Shown here: positions 1-7,270 of the stretch, piece by piece
How positions within the stretch are numbered: position 1 is the stretch's first letter
Layout of the letters: every line of letters begins with the position of its first letter
NCBI GenBank assembly: GCA_964365025.1
Contig: CAYIOJ010000004.1
Span: 1 to 39,934 of the forward strand
Origin: UBA10003 sp964365025
GTDB taxonomy: Bacteria > Patescibacteriota > Patescibacteriia > Magasanikbacterales > UBA10003
Direction of reading: 5' to 3'
DNA: 39,934 nucleotides
Program-made: the position numbers and the translations under genes
The notes under the pieces: generated by a model
Told to the model about the DNA's origin: nothing
Seen by the model: the letters and a program-made list of their open reading frames with translations, nothing else
Databases searched by the model: none

Positions 1-2
1 TT

Positions 3-167
3 ACCGACGGCATTGCTGGAATATTTGAAGGATATTCTGCTGAAAAATTAAGATTGCAATTGGTTTCAGAAGAAAGGACTATGCTTAAATCGGCTGTTGG
101 AAAAATGGCTGGCTGTCTTTTCGGGGCTGGTGTCGTTTTAGTTATTGCCAATCTCGTAAATTTTTAA
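3..167 (+). CDS. C-terminal end of a small membrane-associated protein (partial)
   Basis: Frame 3 is open from the window edge to a TAA at 165-167, giving about 54 residues of a protein whose start lies outside the window. The visible part has a charged stretch (AEKLRLQLVSEERTMLKSA) followed by a hydrophobic run ending GAGVVLVIANLVNF, which reads as one C-terminal membrane-spanning segment with almost no tail. The arrangement resembles DUF1640/CCDC90-type or similar coiled-coil plus tail-anchor proteins, but too little is present to assign a family. No further gene follows until 271. Confidence 0.55.
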   Translation, partial: TDGIAGIFEGYSAEKLRLQLVSEERTMLKSAVGKMAGCLFGAGVVLVIANLVNF

Positions 168-270
168 AATACGGATTGGAGAAATTTATAATAAGGAGTT
201 TCTTCGCTCCGAAAACGATTTATAAAAAATATTTTTTGGGATACAGTATAATCAACTAACCAAAACTACT

Positions 271-594
271 ATGAAAATAGGAATCATCATCAGCCAAACC
301 AACCCTGAAACCGTGTGGAACGCTTTGCGCTTTGCTAATTTTGCTCTCAAGCAAGACGATGAGGTCAAAATTTTTCTCATTGGAGAAGGGGTAGAGTACG
401 AAGCAAGTACTTCGGAGAAATTCAATATTCAAGAACAAGTGACAGAATTTCTAAAATCGGAGAAGGCAAAAATTTTAGCATGTGGCACATGCTTAAAATC
501 GCGCAATCAAGAGGGCACCAATACTTGTCCGATGAGTACTATGAAAGACTTGTATGAACTTGTCCGAGAATGCGATAAAATTTTAACTTTTTAA
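271..594 (+). CDS. DsrE-like sulfur-relay family protein
   Basis: A 107-aa protein of DsrE/DsrF/TusD type, a small alpha/beta fold that carries or senses sulfur on a conserved cysteine. It opens with the typical beta strand MKIGIIISQTNPETVWNALRFANFAL, followed by the helix common to the family, then FLIGEGVEYEA. The stretch LACGTCLKSRNQE (about residues 70-82) holds the Cys positions where DsrE-fold proteins carry their reactive cysteine. The length is normal for a single-domain member. A TATAAT at 247-252 puts the predicted start of transcription about 12 nt before the ATG; no Shine-Dalgarno is visible. The substrate cannot be told from sequence, and no other dsr or tus genes are nearby. Confidence 0.75.
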   Translation: MKIGIIISQTNPETVWNALRFANFALKQDDEVKIFLIGEGVEYEASTSEKFNIQEQVTEFLKSEKAKILACGTCLKSRNQEGTNTCPMSTMKDLYELVRECDKILTF

Positions 595-607
595 TAACCC
601 CACATTT

Positions 608-820
608 ATGATGAATTTTGGCTTTGCTCCTTTCGGCTGGACTTTCATGATCCTCTTTTGGGTCTTGATAATCGCCGGAGTCGTAGCTTTGATAAAGTGG
701 ATTTCCAATCAAGACAAGACTGAAAGCAGTCACAAATCCGCTTTGGATATTCTCAAGGAGAGATACGCAAAAGGCGAGATCAACAAAAAGGAATTTGAAG
801 AGAAAAAGAAAGATTTATAG
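608..820 (+). CDS. Membrane-anchored SHOCT-domain protein
   Basis: A 70-aa protein. The N-terminal half (FGWTFMILFWVLIIAGVVALIKWI) is a single membrane-spanning helix. The C-terminal half (SALDILKERYAKGEINKKEFEEKKKDL) is a textbook SHOCT domain, a short helical motif found at protein C-termini in many bacteria and thought to mediate oligomerisation or binding. The start is either of two adjacent ATGs (608 or 611); no Shine-Dalgarno distinguishes them. It lies 13 nt after the DsrE-like gene on the same strand and may be co-transcribed. SHOCT proteins have no single defined function, so the role is unknown. Confidence 0.8.
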   Translation: MMNFGFAPFGWTFMILFWVLIIAGVVALIKWISNQDKTESSHKSALDILKERYAKGEINKKEFEEKKKDL

Positions 821-1042
821 TAAGGAGTTTTGGATTTTGGGCATTCACCCCCAGCCCCTCTGCCCCTACGCCAAGACAAAAATAAAATTTGTTCATTATA
901 GAAAAGTGGTTCCGCTGAGGCGGAACAAAAAGAAAAGTATACATCTAACAAGTTGTATCTGGTTACGGCTTTTATACAAAAGACTTCACCCATATTTACC
1001 TTCGCTACGCTACGGCAAACATCAGATATGCCGAAACGTTCG

Positions 1043-1070
1043 GCAAAATTGCAGAGCAATTTTGCTTTTT
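1043..1070 (+). terminator. Intrinsic terminator after the SHOCT gene
   Basis: A 10-bp perfect stem (1043-1052 with 1056-1065, arm GCAAAATTGC, 3-nt loop AGA) is followed by TTTTT. A second small hairpin, GTTCCGC/GCGGAAC at 909-926 with loop TGAG, lies upstream in the same 267-nt gap. Nothing else was recognised in 821-1087. Confidence 0.6.
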
Positions 1071-1087
1071 AATGACAGCGATACCCT

Positions 1088-1279
1088 ATGACAACTAAAA
1101 ACACATCATCATCTAAAAAAGAAACTTACTATAGATGTATGCGTTGTGGGGATAAAATTTATTGGAATACTCACAAAAATCTTACATTTTGTAAATGTAA
1201 GAAAATTGCGATTGATGGCTGCGAATATTATGTCCGAATTATTGGAAACAAAGAGGATTATAAAATCATAAAAAAATAG
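1088..1279 (+). CDS. Small zinc-ribbon-like hypothetical protein
   Basis: A 63-aa protein. After a Ser/Lys-rich start it has YRCMRCGDKIYW, then THKNLTFCKCKKIAIDGCEYYVRIIGN. The CxxC followed by CxC is a plausible four-cysteine metal site. Short proteins ending in an 'IAIDGG-YVRI-G' type strand pair occur in scattered bacteria and phages (a DUF7695-like pattern; this is from memory and not checked). The function is unknown. It starts at the ATG at 1088 with no obvious Shine-Dalgarno. The space up to the next small gene (1280-1382) holds nothing recognised. Confidence 0.6.
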   Translation: MTTKNTSSSKKETYYRCMRCGDKIYWNTHKNLTFCKCKKIAIDGCEYYVRIIGNKEDYKIIKK

Positions 1280-1382
1280 ATGGCGTATGGCTATGAGGCA
1301 TTCACCCGCTATCTCTCTTGCACCTCTCAAAGAGATATTATTCAAAAATATTCCAAATAAATAATTCTTAACATCAATCTCT

Positions 1383-1445
1383 ATGGCCAAAGGCAATAAC
1401 GCCCAACAAAGAAACATTAAAAAACCTAAAAAGAATAAAAAGTAA
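1383..1445 (+). CDS. 20-aa basic mini-protein (NAQ...KKPKK type)
   Basis: ATG at 1383 reads MAKGNNAQQRNIKKPKKNKK and stops at 1443-1445. Very short lysine-rich proteins with the pattern 'KGNNAQ...KKPKK' recur in many bacterial genomes, usually as unannotated stand-alone ORFs, so I think this is a real gene rather than chance. It ends 5 nt before a strong intrinsic terminator, which supports its being transcribed. The function is unknown. Confidence 0.45.
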   Translation: MAKGNNAQQRNIKKPKKNKK

Positions 1446-1450
1446 TTCAC

Positions 1451-1477
1451 AAAATCTCCCTGTTTTGGGAGATTTTT
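1451..1477 (+). terminator. Intrinsic terminator upstream of engB
   Basis: A perfect 10-bp stem, AAAATCTCCC (1451-1460) with GGGAGATTTT (1467-1476), has a 6-nt loop and runs into TTTTT. It separates the small upstream ORF from the engB promoter. Confidence 0.85.
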
Positions 1478-1491
1478 GTCTCTACCACAAA

Positions 1492-1520
1492 TTGACTTTA
1501 AAGCAAATTTCAAGTAGAAT
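1492..1520 (+). promoter_or_regulatory. engB promoter (leaderless)
   Basis: TTGACT at 1492-1497 and TAGAAT at 1515-1520 are separated by exactly 17 nt. The predicted transcription start, about 7 nt after the -10, falls on or beside the engB ATG at 1527, so the message is probably leaderless. Confidence 0.75.
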
Positions 1521-1526
1521 ATATTT

Positions 1527-2093
1527 ATGAACATCCGATCCGCTAAATTTATAAAAGGTGTGGTAGGCACTGATAAAATTTTTGAGGATGGCACTCCTCA
1601 AATTGTTTTTATTGGCCGCTCCAATGTTGGCAAATCCAGCGTTATCAATTCTTTGGCTAATCAAAACTTGGCCAGAGCCGGATCCACTCCCGGACTGACT
1701 CAACAGATAAATATATTTTCAATAAACAAAGCATTTTACTTGGTTGATTTGCCCGGATATGGATTTGCCAAAAGATCGGGCGAGGTACGCCAACAAATTC
1801 AAAAAATGCTTCATTGGTATTTTTTCAAATCCGGTTATGATTTTAAAAAAGTGATTTTAATCGTGGATGCCAAGGTCGGACCGACCAAAGATGACATGAA
1901 TGTGTACGACAGTTTACAAAAAGCCAACAAAGACATTATTATTGTGGCGAATAAAGTGGATAAAATCAAAAAGTCAGAATACGCCGAACAATTGCAAAAG
2001 ATAAAAGATTGTTTTTGCGATCACAAGGTCATCCCGTATTCAGCTGAAAAAAGAATCGGCGTAGGGGAATTAACGCACGAGTTGTTAAAATAA
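1527..2093 (+). CDS. engB: Ribosome biogenesis GTP-binding protein EngB/YsxC/YihA
   Basis: A 188-aa TRAFAC-class GTPase needed for maturation of the large ribosomal subunit. The motifs appear in order: G1 P-loop GRSNVGKSS (30-38), the switch I Thr in STPGLTQQ (53-60), G3 DLPGYGF (74-80, the EngB signature), G4 NKVD (142-145) and G5 YSAEK (171-175). The length is typical for a stand-alone EngB. The start is fixed by MNIRSAKFIKG, the usual EngB N-terminus (F-KG). It sits directly behind a consensus promoter with no leader. It precedes rpsO but has a separate promoter. Confidence 0.95.
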   Translation: MNIRSAKFIKGVVGTDKIFEDGTPQIVFIGRSNVGKSSVINSLANQNLARAGSTPGLTQQINIFSINKAFYLVDLPGYGFAKRSGEVRQQIQKMLHWYFFKSGYDFKKVILIVDAKVGPTKDDMNVYDSLQKANKDIIIVANKVDKIKKSEYAEQLQKIKDCFCDHKVIPYSAEKRIGVGELTHELLK

Positions 2094-2094
2094 T

Positions 2095-2123
2095 TTGACA
2101 TTTTTAGCTCATTTAAGTATAAT
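2095..2123 (+). promoter_or_regulatory. rpsO promoter (perfect consensus)
   Basis: TTGACA at 2095-2100 and TATAAT at 2118-2123, spacer 17. This is the full sigma-70-type consensus. It predicts an rpsO leader of about 80 nt containing a small inverted repeat (GAGATTA / TAATCTC around 2139-2160), which could be an S15 autoregulation site by analogy with other bacteria. Confidence 0.85.
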
Positions 2124-2210
2124 CAACATATTAATCAAGAGATTAGGTCTATTTAATCTCCCGTGGAAATTGAGAAATGCCTTAATTATCCATGGTTAAC
2201 ACAATGCATT

Positions 2211-2552
2211 ATGTTAGACAAAAATTTAAAGGAGAAGATCATTGAGAAATTTAAAACACACGAGAATGACACCGGCTCCACCGAGGTGCAGATTGCCATT
2301 CTGACGGAAGAAATCAAACAGCTTTTGGGCCATTTGAAGACCCACAAAAAAGACAATTCTTCCCGCCGCGGTTTGTTGCGCAAAGTTAATGAACGCCGCC
2401 GCTTGCTGAAATACTTGGAAAACGAAAATCCAAAAAGCTATTTAAACATCATCGCGGCTCTCAAACTTAAAAAAACCGCCACTATGGCGGCCAAACAGCT
2501 TGCCGAAGAAGAGGAGGAAATTGTTATTCCCGCCTCTCCGGTGGCTGAATAA
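2211..2552 (+). CDS. rpsO: 30S ribosomal protein S15
   Basis: A 113-aa S15. It shows the family core: FKTHENDTGSTEVQIAILTEEIKQL, LKTHKKDNSSRRGLLRKVNERRRLLKYL, which binds the 16S rRNA central domain. The usual length is about 89 aa; here an acidic tail (LAEEEEEIVIPASPVAE) extends the C-terminus, a lineage-specific extension. I use the ATG at 2211 (MLDKNLKEKII), which aligns with the usual S15 start. An upstream in-frame GTG at 2163 would add 16 residues unlike S15. There is no Shine-Dalgarno. The perfect promoter lies about 90 nt upstream. Confidence 0.95.
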   Translation: MLDKNLKEKIIEKFKTHENDTGSTEVQIAILTEEIKQLLGHLKTHKKDNSSRRGLLRKVNERRRLLKYLENENPKSYLNIIAALKLKKTATMAAKQLAEEEEEIVIPASPVAE

Positions 2553-2559
2553 TAACTCT

Positions 2560-3096
2560 ATGATAAAACATCCTGAACAACGCGTGGGCATTTTTATTGA
2601 TGTCCAAAATCTTTATTACAGCGCCAAAAATCTTTTTGACGCCAAAGTAAATTTCGGCGAAATTGTCAAAGCCGGAATTGCCGACCGCAAACTCATTCGC
2701 GCCATCGCCTATGTGGTCAAAACCCCGACTGGTGAAGAAAAACCATTTTTTGCCGCTTTGACCAATTTGGGAATTGAAACCAAAGAACGAGATTTGCAAG
2801 TTTTTTTCGGCGGAGCAAAAAAAGCCGATTGGGATGTGGGCATTACCATTGACGCGGTGCGTCTTTCTCCAAGTTTGGACGCGATCATTTTGGTCTCGGG
2901 CGACGGCGACTATATTCCATTGGTGGAATATCTGCAAAACCAAGGCAAGCAGGTGGAAGTCATGGCTTTTAAAGAAACTTCTTCTTCAAAACTAATGGAG
3001 GTAGTTGACGGATACACTGATTTATCAGCTGACAAAAAAAGATTTTTAATTATTGATAAAAGCGCGGAGAGAAAACCGAGATTTAAAAAAGATTAA
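2560..3096 (+). CDS. NYN/LabA-like (DUF88) PIN-fold nuclease
   Basis: A 178-aa NYN-domain protein, a PIN-like ribonuclease fold. The acidic active site is visible: GIFIDVQNLYYSA (D14, N17), KKADWDVGITIDAV in the middle, and ILVSGDGDYIPLVEYLQNQGKQVEV, the characteristic SGDxD motif. A short basic tail (RKPRFKKD) may contact RNA. The ATG at 2560 lies 7 nt after the rpsO stop, so the gene is probably transcribed with rpsO. An open frame extends upstream into rpsO but encodes nothing NYN-like. The target RNA is unknown; LabA-type proteins are common in Patescibacteria. Confidence 0.85.
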   Translation: MIKHPEQRVGIFIDVQNLYYSAKNLFDAKVNFGEIVKAGIADRKLIRAIAYVVKTPTGEEKPFFAALTNLGIETKERDLQVFFGGAKKADWDVGITIDAVRLSPSLDAIILVSGDGDYIPLVEYLQNQGKQVEVMAFKETSSSKLMEVVDGYTDLSADKKRFLIIDKSAERKPRFKKD

Positions 3097-3115
3097 TCAA
3101 GAAATTTTACAAAAT

Positions 3116-3146
3116 AAAAAGCGGCCCGCAATAGGTCGCTTTTTTA
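3116..3146. terminator. Bidirectional terminator between the NYN gene and the YgjP-like gene
   Basis: AAAAAGCGGCC (ending 3126) pairs with GGTCGCTTTTT (from 3134), with one G-U pair and a 7-nt loop. T-runs on the right (plus) and A-runs on the left (T-run on minus) serve both convergent genes. The 3' end of the minus-strand gene (stop at 3144) overlaps the T-tract. Confidence 0.8.
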
Positions 3147-3701
3147 AAATACTTTTTTTAATTCTTTCCGGCATTGACGATAATCCGGTATTGCTCGCGC
3201 CAACAAATCCCAAAATTTACGCGAATGATTAAATTCTTGCAAATGGCACAATTCGTGCGTCACAATGTATTCTGCCAATCGCTCGGTCAAAAAAATAATT
3301 TTAAAATTAAAATTCAGATTTTGCTTTTTTGAACAACTGCCCCAACGGGTCTTGTGATTTTTTATAAATATCTTTCCGAATGAAAAATTATATATTTGAT
3401 TAATCTTTTCAACTTTCATTCGCGCAAATTCGCGCGCCTGCTCACGATATTTTTTATACTCTCTCCGTCCGCCGCCAATCCGCGTAATTTTACTCAAACG
3501 CAAAAAATAGTCCAACTTTTTCAAAACCCAATTCGCCTTTTCTTTTAAAAATCTCTCAATTTTATACTCGCCGAAATTAACAGGCACCGTAACCACCACA
3601 CTCGCGTCGCAATAAATCGCCACGCGCAAATGCCGCGCTCGCGCGCTTTTTTTCACTGTATACTGAACCTCGCGGTCACGTAGCATTGTCTTTCGCGTCA
3701 T
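3144..3701 (-). CDS. YgjP-like (DUF45/M48-type) metal-dependent hydrolase, copy 1
   Basis: A 185-aa protein of the YgjP/DUF45 family, zinc peptidase-like hydrolases related to SprT and M48. An N-terminal beta-rich part carries VQYTVKKSARARHLRVAI; then TRWGSCSKK (118-126) and the metal site THELCHLQEFNHS (148-160), with HExxH and a third histidine six residues on. The ATG at 3701 (MTRKTMLRDREVQYTV) aligns with the start of the copy at 6703-7266; a longer frame to 3857 adds unrelated residues. The two copies are very similar at both protein and DNA level, which indicates a fairly recent duplication. This copy stands alone, facing away from pnp, without restriction genes. Confidence 0.85.
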   Translation of the reverse strand: MTRKTMLRDREVQYTVKKSARARHLRVAIYCDASVVVTVPVNFGEYKIERFLKEKANWVLKKLDYFLRLSKITRIGGGRREYKKYREQAREFARMKVEKINQIYNFSFGKIFIKNHKTRWGSCSKKQNLNFNFKIIFLTERLAEYIVTHELCHLQEFNHSRKFWDLLARAIPDYRQCRKELKKVF

Positions 3702-3955
3702 AACAAAACTTCTTACCCTTCCATTTTTTCCCTGTAATCTGTAATCTTTTAAAAGCAATCTTGATTCATAAAAAGCATTGCTTTCTTGCGTGAGATTTAA
3801 TATATTTAAGTTAAATCGGATATTTATACCTCGTGGGGCTATAACGACATTCCTCAAAAAATTATATCATTTTTTAGCCATTTTTACCACGAGTTGTCCT
3901 GGTGATAATTGCTTCAGGGGACATTCACCCTCTGCCCCCTTCACAATACAAAAAT

Positions 3956-3984
3956 TTGCCTTTTCCAGCCAAATCTGCTACAAT
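3956..3984 (+). promoter_or_regulatory. pnp promoter
   Basis: TTGCCT at 3956-3961 and TACAAT at 3979-3984, spacer 17. It predicts a transcript starting near 3991, with an 89-nt leader that contains the hairpin described next. Confidence 0.65.
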
Positions 3985-4008
3985 TCCATCAACTTAATTA
4001 TTAATTCA

Positions 4009-4066
4009 GTTGGTCCAAAAACACAGAGACCGCGGAAAACGCACGGTCTTAAGCTTTTGGACCAGC
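4009..4066 (+). promoter_or_regulatory. Structured pnp leader hairpin
   Basis: TGGTCCAAAA (4011-4020) pairs perfectly with TTTTGGACCA (4055-4064), extended by two more pairs (4009-4010 with 4065-4066). An inner stem AGACCG (4027-4032) pairs with CGGTCT (4044-4049). The double-stem ends 14 nt before the pnp ATG. In Escherichia coli a long pnp leader duplex is cut by RNase III and used for PNPase autoregulation; this one is placed suitably for the same kind of control, but that is inference. Confidence 0.65.
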
Positions 4067-4079
4067 CTAAGTAAAATTT

Positions 4080-6305
4080 ATGGTTCAAAAATTCTCTTGC
4101 GAGTGGGGCGGTAAAACCCTCACCGTAGAGGTTGGTAAATTCACCAACCAAACCAATGGTTCCTGCACCGTGCAGTACGGGGACACGGTCGTTTTAGCGT
4201 CAACTGTAATGAGCAAAAAGCCGCGCGAAGGCGTGGATTTTTTCCCATTGATGGTGGAGTTTGAAGAAAAACTCTATGCCGCTGGTTTAATCAAGGGCTC
4301 TCGCTTTATCAAACGCGAAGGCCGACCAAGCGACGAATCAATTTTATCCGGCCGCATGATTGATCGCGCCATTCGCCCGCTTTTTGATGATACTGTCCGA
4401 AATGAGGTGCAGGCAGTGATAGCCGTGCTGTCTTTTGACGGGGAAAACGATCCTGATGTTTTAGGCCTTGTGGCGGCGTCTTGCGCTTTGGCCATTTCTG
4501 ACATTCCGTGGAAAGGCCCGATAGGCGGCATCCGCATTGGACAAATCAACAATGAATGGGTGATCAATCCGTCTTATGAAGCGCGCCAAAAAAGCGCTTT
4601 GGATTTAGTTGTGGCTGGCACTCCTGAAAAAGTAATAATGTTAGAGGCCGGTGCCAATGAAGTTCCGGAGGAAACTGTGCTTGAAGGCATTATTTTTGGC
4701 CAAAAACATTTGAAAGAAGTAATGGATTTGATTGCCAAAGTTCAAAAAGCAGTTGGTAAAGAAAAAATTGTCTTAAAACAGGATTTAGATGCTAATGAAG
4801 ACACTGATGCCGCGAGTGAAAATGAATTACTGGATATTGCCCGCGAATTTATCAAAGCCAATGTGGCCAAATATTTCTTTGATAAAAATCTTACAATTAA
4901 AGCAGAGCGTTTTGGCGCTTTTGACGCTTTATCCAAAGAGCTGGAAGCTCATCTGCAAGAAAAAAACATTGGCAAAGACCGCCGCAAACTGGTTTTTTCC
5001 AGATACAAACTGATAGTGGAAGAATTTATAACGGAAAAAATCATTAAAGAAAGCAAACGGGTGGATGGCCGCTCTATTAAAGACATCAGGACGCTCTCGG
5101 CCGAAGCCGCTGTGCTTCCTCGCACCCATGGTTCCGCCTTATTTTCCCGTGGTGAAACACAAGTTTTAAGCACAATTACTCTGGGCTCCCCTGCCGCTGT
5201 GCAAACACTGGAAGGTATTGAAGGCGCGAGCAAAAAACGCTACATGCATCACTATAATTTCCCACCGTACAGCGTGGGCGAGGTTGGCCCGATGCGCGGC
5301 CCGGGACGGCGCGATATTGGCCATGGCGCTTTGGCTGAAAAGGCCTTGGTGCCGGTATTGCCATCCAAAGAGGAATTTCCCTATACTATTCGCGTGGTAT
5401 CAGAGGTGCTTGGCTCCAACGGCTCGTCCTCTATGGCTTCCACTTGCGGCTCGTCTCTCGCTCTCATGGATGCCGGCGTGCCAATTAAATCACCGGTAGC
5501 TGGCGTAGCCATTGGTTTAGCTTCCAATTTTAATCAAGGCGGAAATGATTATCAAATATTAACTGACTTGCAGGATTTGGAAGACGGCAAGGGCGGCATG
5601 GATTTCAAGGTTGCGGGCACGGTAAATGGAATTACGGCCATACAGCTGGATACCAAAACCGATGGATTGGTGGAAAAAATCGTCGCGGAAACATTACAGC
5701 GCGCGCGCGAAGCCCGCTTGCAGGTGTTGGAAATAATGAACAAGGCCATTCTGGCTCCGCGGGCTGAATTATCACAATACGCCCCGCGCATTATCGCTTT
5801 CAAAATTGATGTTGATAAAATTCGCGAGGTCATCGGCCCGGGCGGCAAAGTAATTAACGCCATTATTGAAGAAACCGGCGTGGAAATTGATATTGAACAA
5901 GATGGCACTGTGTCTATCACCGCTGTGAACAAAGAGGCGCTGGAAAAAGCGGAAAAAATGGTGAGAGATATTGTTAAAGAAGTTGAACCTGGTGAAATTT
6001 ATGATGGAACCGTAACCCGTTTAATGGATTTTGGCGCGTTTGTGGAGGTATTGCCCGGCAAAGAGGGTTTAGTGCATATTTCAGAAATGGCTTGGGGCAG
6101 AACTAATAGTGTTGAAGATGTGGTGCAAGTTGGCGACAAGGTGAAAGTTAAAGTTAAAGAAATTGATGATATGGGCAGAACCAATTTAACCATGAAAGAG
6201 CTCTTGCCCAAACCAGAGGGTTATGTGGATCGCCCGCCAATGGAGTGCAGACCGCGCCCAAGCGGAGACAGAGACCGCCGCGGAGGCGGACGAAGACGAT
6301 TCTAA
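4080..6305 (+). CDS. pnp: Polyribonucleotide nucleotidyltransferase (PNPase)
   Basis: A 741-aa enzyme that degrades RNA 3'-to-5' by phosphorolysis. Two RNase PH domains are visible: the first from the N-terminus (YGDTVVLASTVMS; KREGRPSDESILSGRMIDRAIRPLF), the second after a helical linker (SKRVDGRSIKDIRTLSAE; HGSALFSRGETQVLSTITLGS; GMDFKVAGT with catalytic Asp). Then come a KH domain (KIREVIGPGGKVINAIIEETG) and an S1 domain (GTVTRLMDFGAFVEVLPGKEGLVHISE). The tail is Arg/Gly-rich (DRDRRGGGRRRF), typical of Patescibacteria RNA-binding proteins. The length is normal. The ATG at 4080 has no Shine-Dalgarno. A strong terminator follows, so it is monocistronic. Confidence 0.97.
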   Translation: MVQKFSCEWGGKTLTVEVGKFTNQTNGSCTVQYGDTVVLASTVMSKKPREGVDFFPLMVEFEEKLYAAGLIKGSRFIKREGRPSDESILSGRMIDRAIRPLFDDTVRNEVQAVIAVLSFDGENDPDVLGLVAASCALAISDIPWKGPIGGIRIGQINNEWVINPSYEARQKSALDLVVAGTPEKVIMLEAGANEVPEETVLEGIIFGQKHLKEVMDLIAKVQKAVGKEKIVLKQDLDANEDTDAASENELLDIAREFIKANVAKYFFDKNLTIKAERFGAFDALSKELEAHLQEKNIGKDRRKLVFSRYKLIVEEFITEKIIKESKRVDGRSIKDIRTLSAEAAVLPRTHGSALFSRGETQVLSTITLGSPAAVQTLEGIEGASKKRYMHHYNFPPYSVGEVGPMRGPGRRDIGHGALAEKALVPVLPSKEEFPYTIRVVSEVLGSNGSSSMASTCGSSLALMDAGVPIKSPVAGVAIGLASNFNQGGNDYQILTDLQDLEDGKGGMDFKVAGTVNGITAIQLDTKTDGLVEKIVAETLQRAREARLQVLEIMNKAILAPRAELSQYAPRIIAFKIDVDKIREVIGPGGKVINAIIEETGVEIDIEQDGTVSITAVNKEALEKAEKMVRDIVKEVEPGEIYDGTVTRLMDFGAFVEVLPGKEGLVHISEMAWGRTNSVEDVVQVGDKVKVKVKEIDDMGRTNLTMKELLPKPEGYVDRPPMECRPRPSGDRDRRGGGRRRF

Positions 6306-6313
6306 ATTACACC

Positions 6314-6341
6314 AAAACACCCACTTTTCAGTGGGTGTTTT
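6314..6341 (+). terminator. pnp terminator
   Basis: A perfect 12-bp stem, AAAACACCCACT with AGTGGGTGTTTT, has a TTTC loop. It starts 9 nt after the pnp stop. Confidence 0.9.
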
Positions 6342-6391
6342 CATTTCTCTAAAACTTTATTTTTCAACCTCTTCGCCTCATTGATTTTTAC

Positions 6392-6598
6392 TTAAAATTG
6401 TTTTTGCGGCCATAAAAGAAAAGAAAGAAACCTCTTCTTGTTTGTGTCAAGATGTAATTTAGACCAATTTGCGCGCAAACTTTTTTTACTTATTTTTTCT
6501 TTGCCCAAACCAAAATTTATCAGCTGTTCAAGATGCCAGATGGTATACTGTTTTTTGTGTTTTTTAAGCTGTTTTACATCCACTGACCAGTTATTCAT
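6392..6598 (-). CDS. Small Patescibacteria-type hypothetical protein
   Basis: A 68-aa basic, helical protein (WSVDVKQLKKHKKQYTIWHLEQLINFGLGKEKISKKSLRANWSKLHLDTNKKRFLSFLLWP). The pattern 'K--Y-IW-LEQLINFGL--EKI-K--L---W-KL-LD---K-FL-FLLW' looks like a compact conserved family I associate with candidate-phyla genomes, but no function is known to me. A good minus-strand promoter (TTGTTT-17-TATAAT) points straight at its ATG, which supports it being real. No cysteines, signal peptide or membrane segment are seen. Confidence 0.7.
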   Translation of the reverse strand: MNNWSVDVKQLKKHKKQYTIWHLEQLINFGLGKEKISKKSLRANWSKLHLDTNKKRFLSFLLWPQKQF

Positions 6599-6606
6599 AC
6601 AAGTTT

Positions 6607-6635
6607 ATTATACTACATTTGAGCGGAAAAAACAA
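6607..6635 (-). promoter_or_regulatory. Promoter of the 68-aa gene (leaderless)
   Basis: On the minus strand, TTGTTT (6635-6630) and TATAAT (6612-6607) are separated by 17 nt. The predicted start near 6600 is within 2 nt of the ATG at 6598. Confidence 0.7.
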
Positions 6636-6702
6636 GGGTAATATACAACTGGATACAGAAAGAGTGGGTCGGAGCATAGCCGCGACGGAGTTTGCATATA
6701 GA

Positions 6703-7266
6703 TTAAAACAATTTGCTTTTTAATTCACGCGTTCGTTCACGATAATCCGGGATTGCTCGCACCAGTAAATTCCAAAATTTATGCGAATGATTGAATTCTT
6801 GCAAATGACATAATTCGTGTGCCACAATATATTCAGCCAATTGTTCGGGCAAAAAAATAATTTTGTAATTAAAATTCAAATTCCTTTTTTTGGAGCAACT
6901 GCCCCAACGGGTCTTGTGATTTTTTATAAATATCTTGCCAAATGAAAAATTATATATCCGGTTAATTTTTTCTACTTTCGCCAGCGCAAACTCCCGCGCC
7001 CGCTCACGGTATTTTTTGTATTCCCGCCGTCCGCCGCTAATCCGCGTGGTTTTGCCCAATCGTAAAAAATAATCCAACTTGTCCAAAACCCAACTCGCCT
7101 TTTCTTTTAAAAATCTCTCAATTTTATACTCGCCAAAATCAATTGGCACAGTAACTACAACGCTCGCGTTACAATACACCGCCACCCGCAAACGACGCGC
7201 TCGCGCGCTCTTTTTCACCGTGTATTCAACCTCGCGGTCGTGCAGCACTGTTTTCCTCCTAGTCAT
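6703..7266 (-). CDS. YgjP-like (DUF45/M48-type) metal-dependent hydrolase, copy 2, linked to hsdR
   Basis: A 187-aa paralogue of the protein at 3144-3701. It has the same layout: VEYTVKKSARARRLRVAVYC, TRWGSCSKKRNLNFNYKIIFL, then AHELCHLQEFNHSHKFW with the HExxH zinc site. The ATG at 7266 (MTRRKTVLHDREVEYTV) lies 4 nt after the hsdR stop, so it is the last gene of the hsdS-hsdR operon. DUF45 peptidases are often found directly beside type I restriction genes; whether they process a restriction subunit or a target protein is not established. No Shine-Dalgarno is seen. Confidence 0.85.
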   Translation of the reverse strand: MTRRKTVLHDREVEYTVKKSARARRLRVAVYCNASVVVTVPIDFGEYKIERFLKEKASWVLDKLDYFLRLGKTTRISGGRREYKKYRERAREFALAKVEKINRIYNFSFGKIFIKNHKTRWGSCSKKRNLNFNYKIIFLPEQLAEYIVAHELCHLQEFNHSHKFWNLLVRAIPDYRERTRELKSKLF

Positions 7267-7270
7267 AAAA

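Noticed and set aside
2163..2210. Upstream GTG start for rpsO
   Set aside because: The extra 16 residues do not resemble S15, and the ATG at 2211 matches the family start.
3702..3857. Longer N-terminus for the first YgjP-like protein
   Set aside because: The paralogue shows that homology starts at MTRKT; the extra residues are unrelated and absent in the copy.
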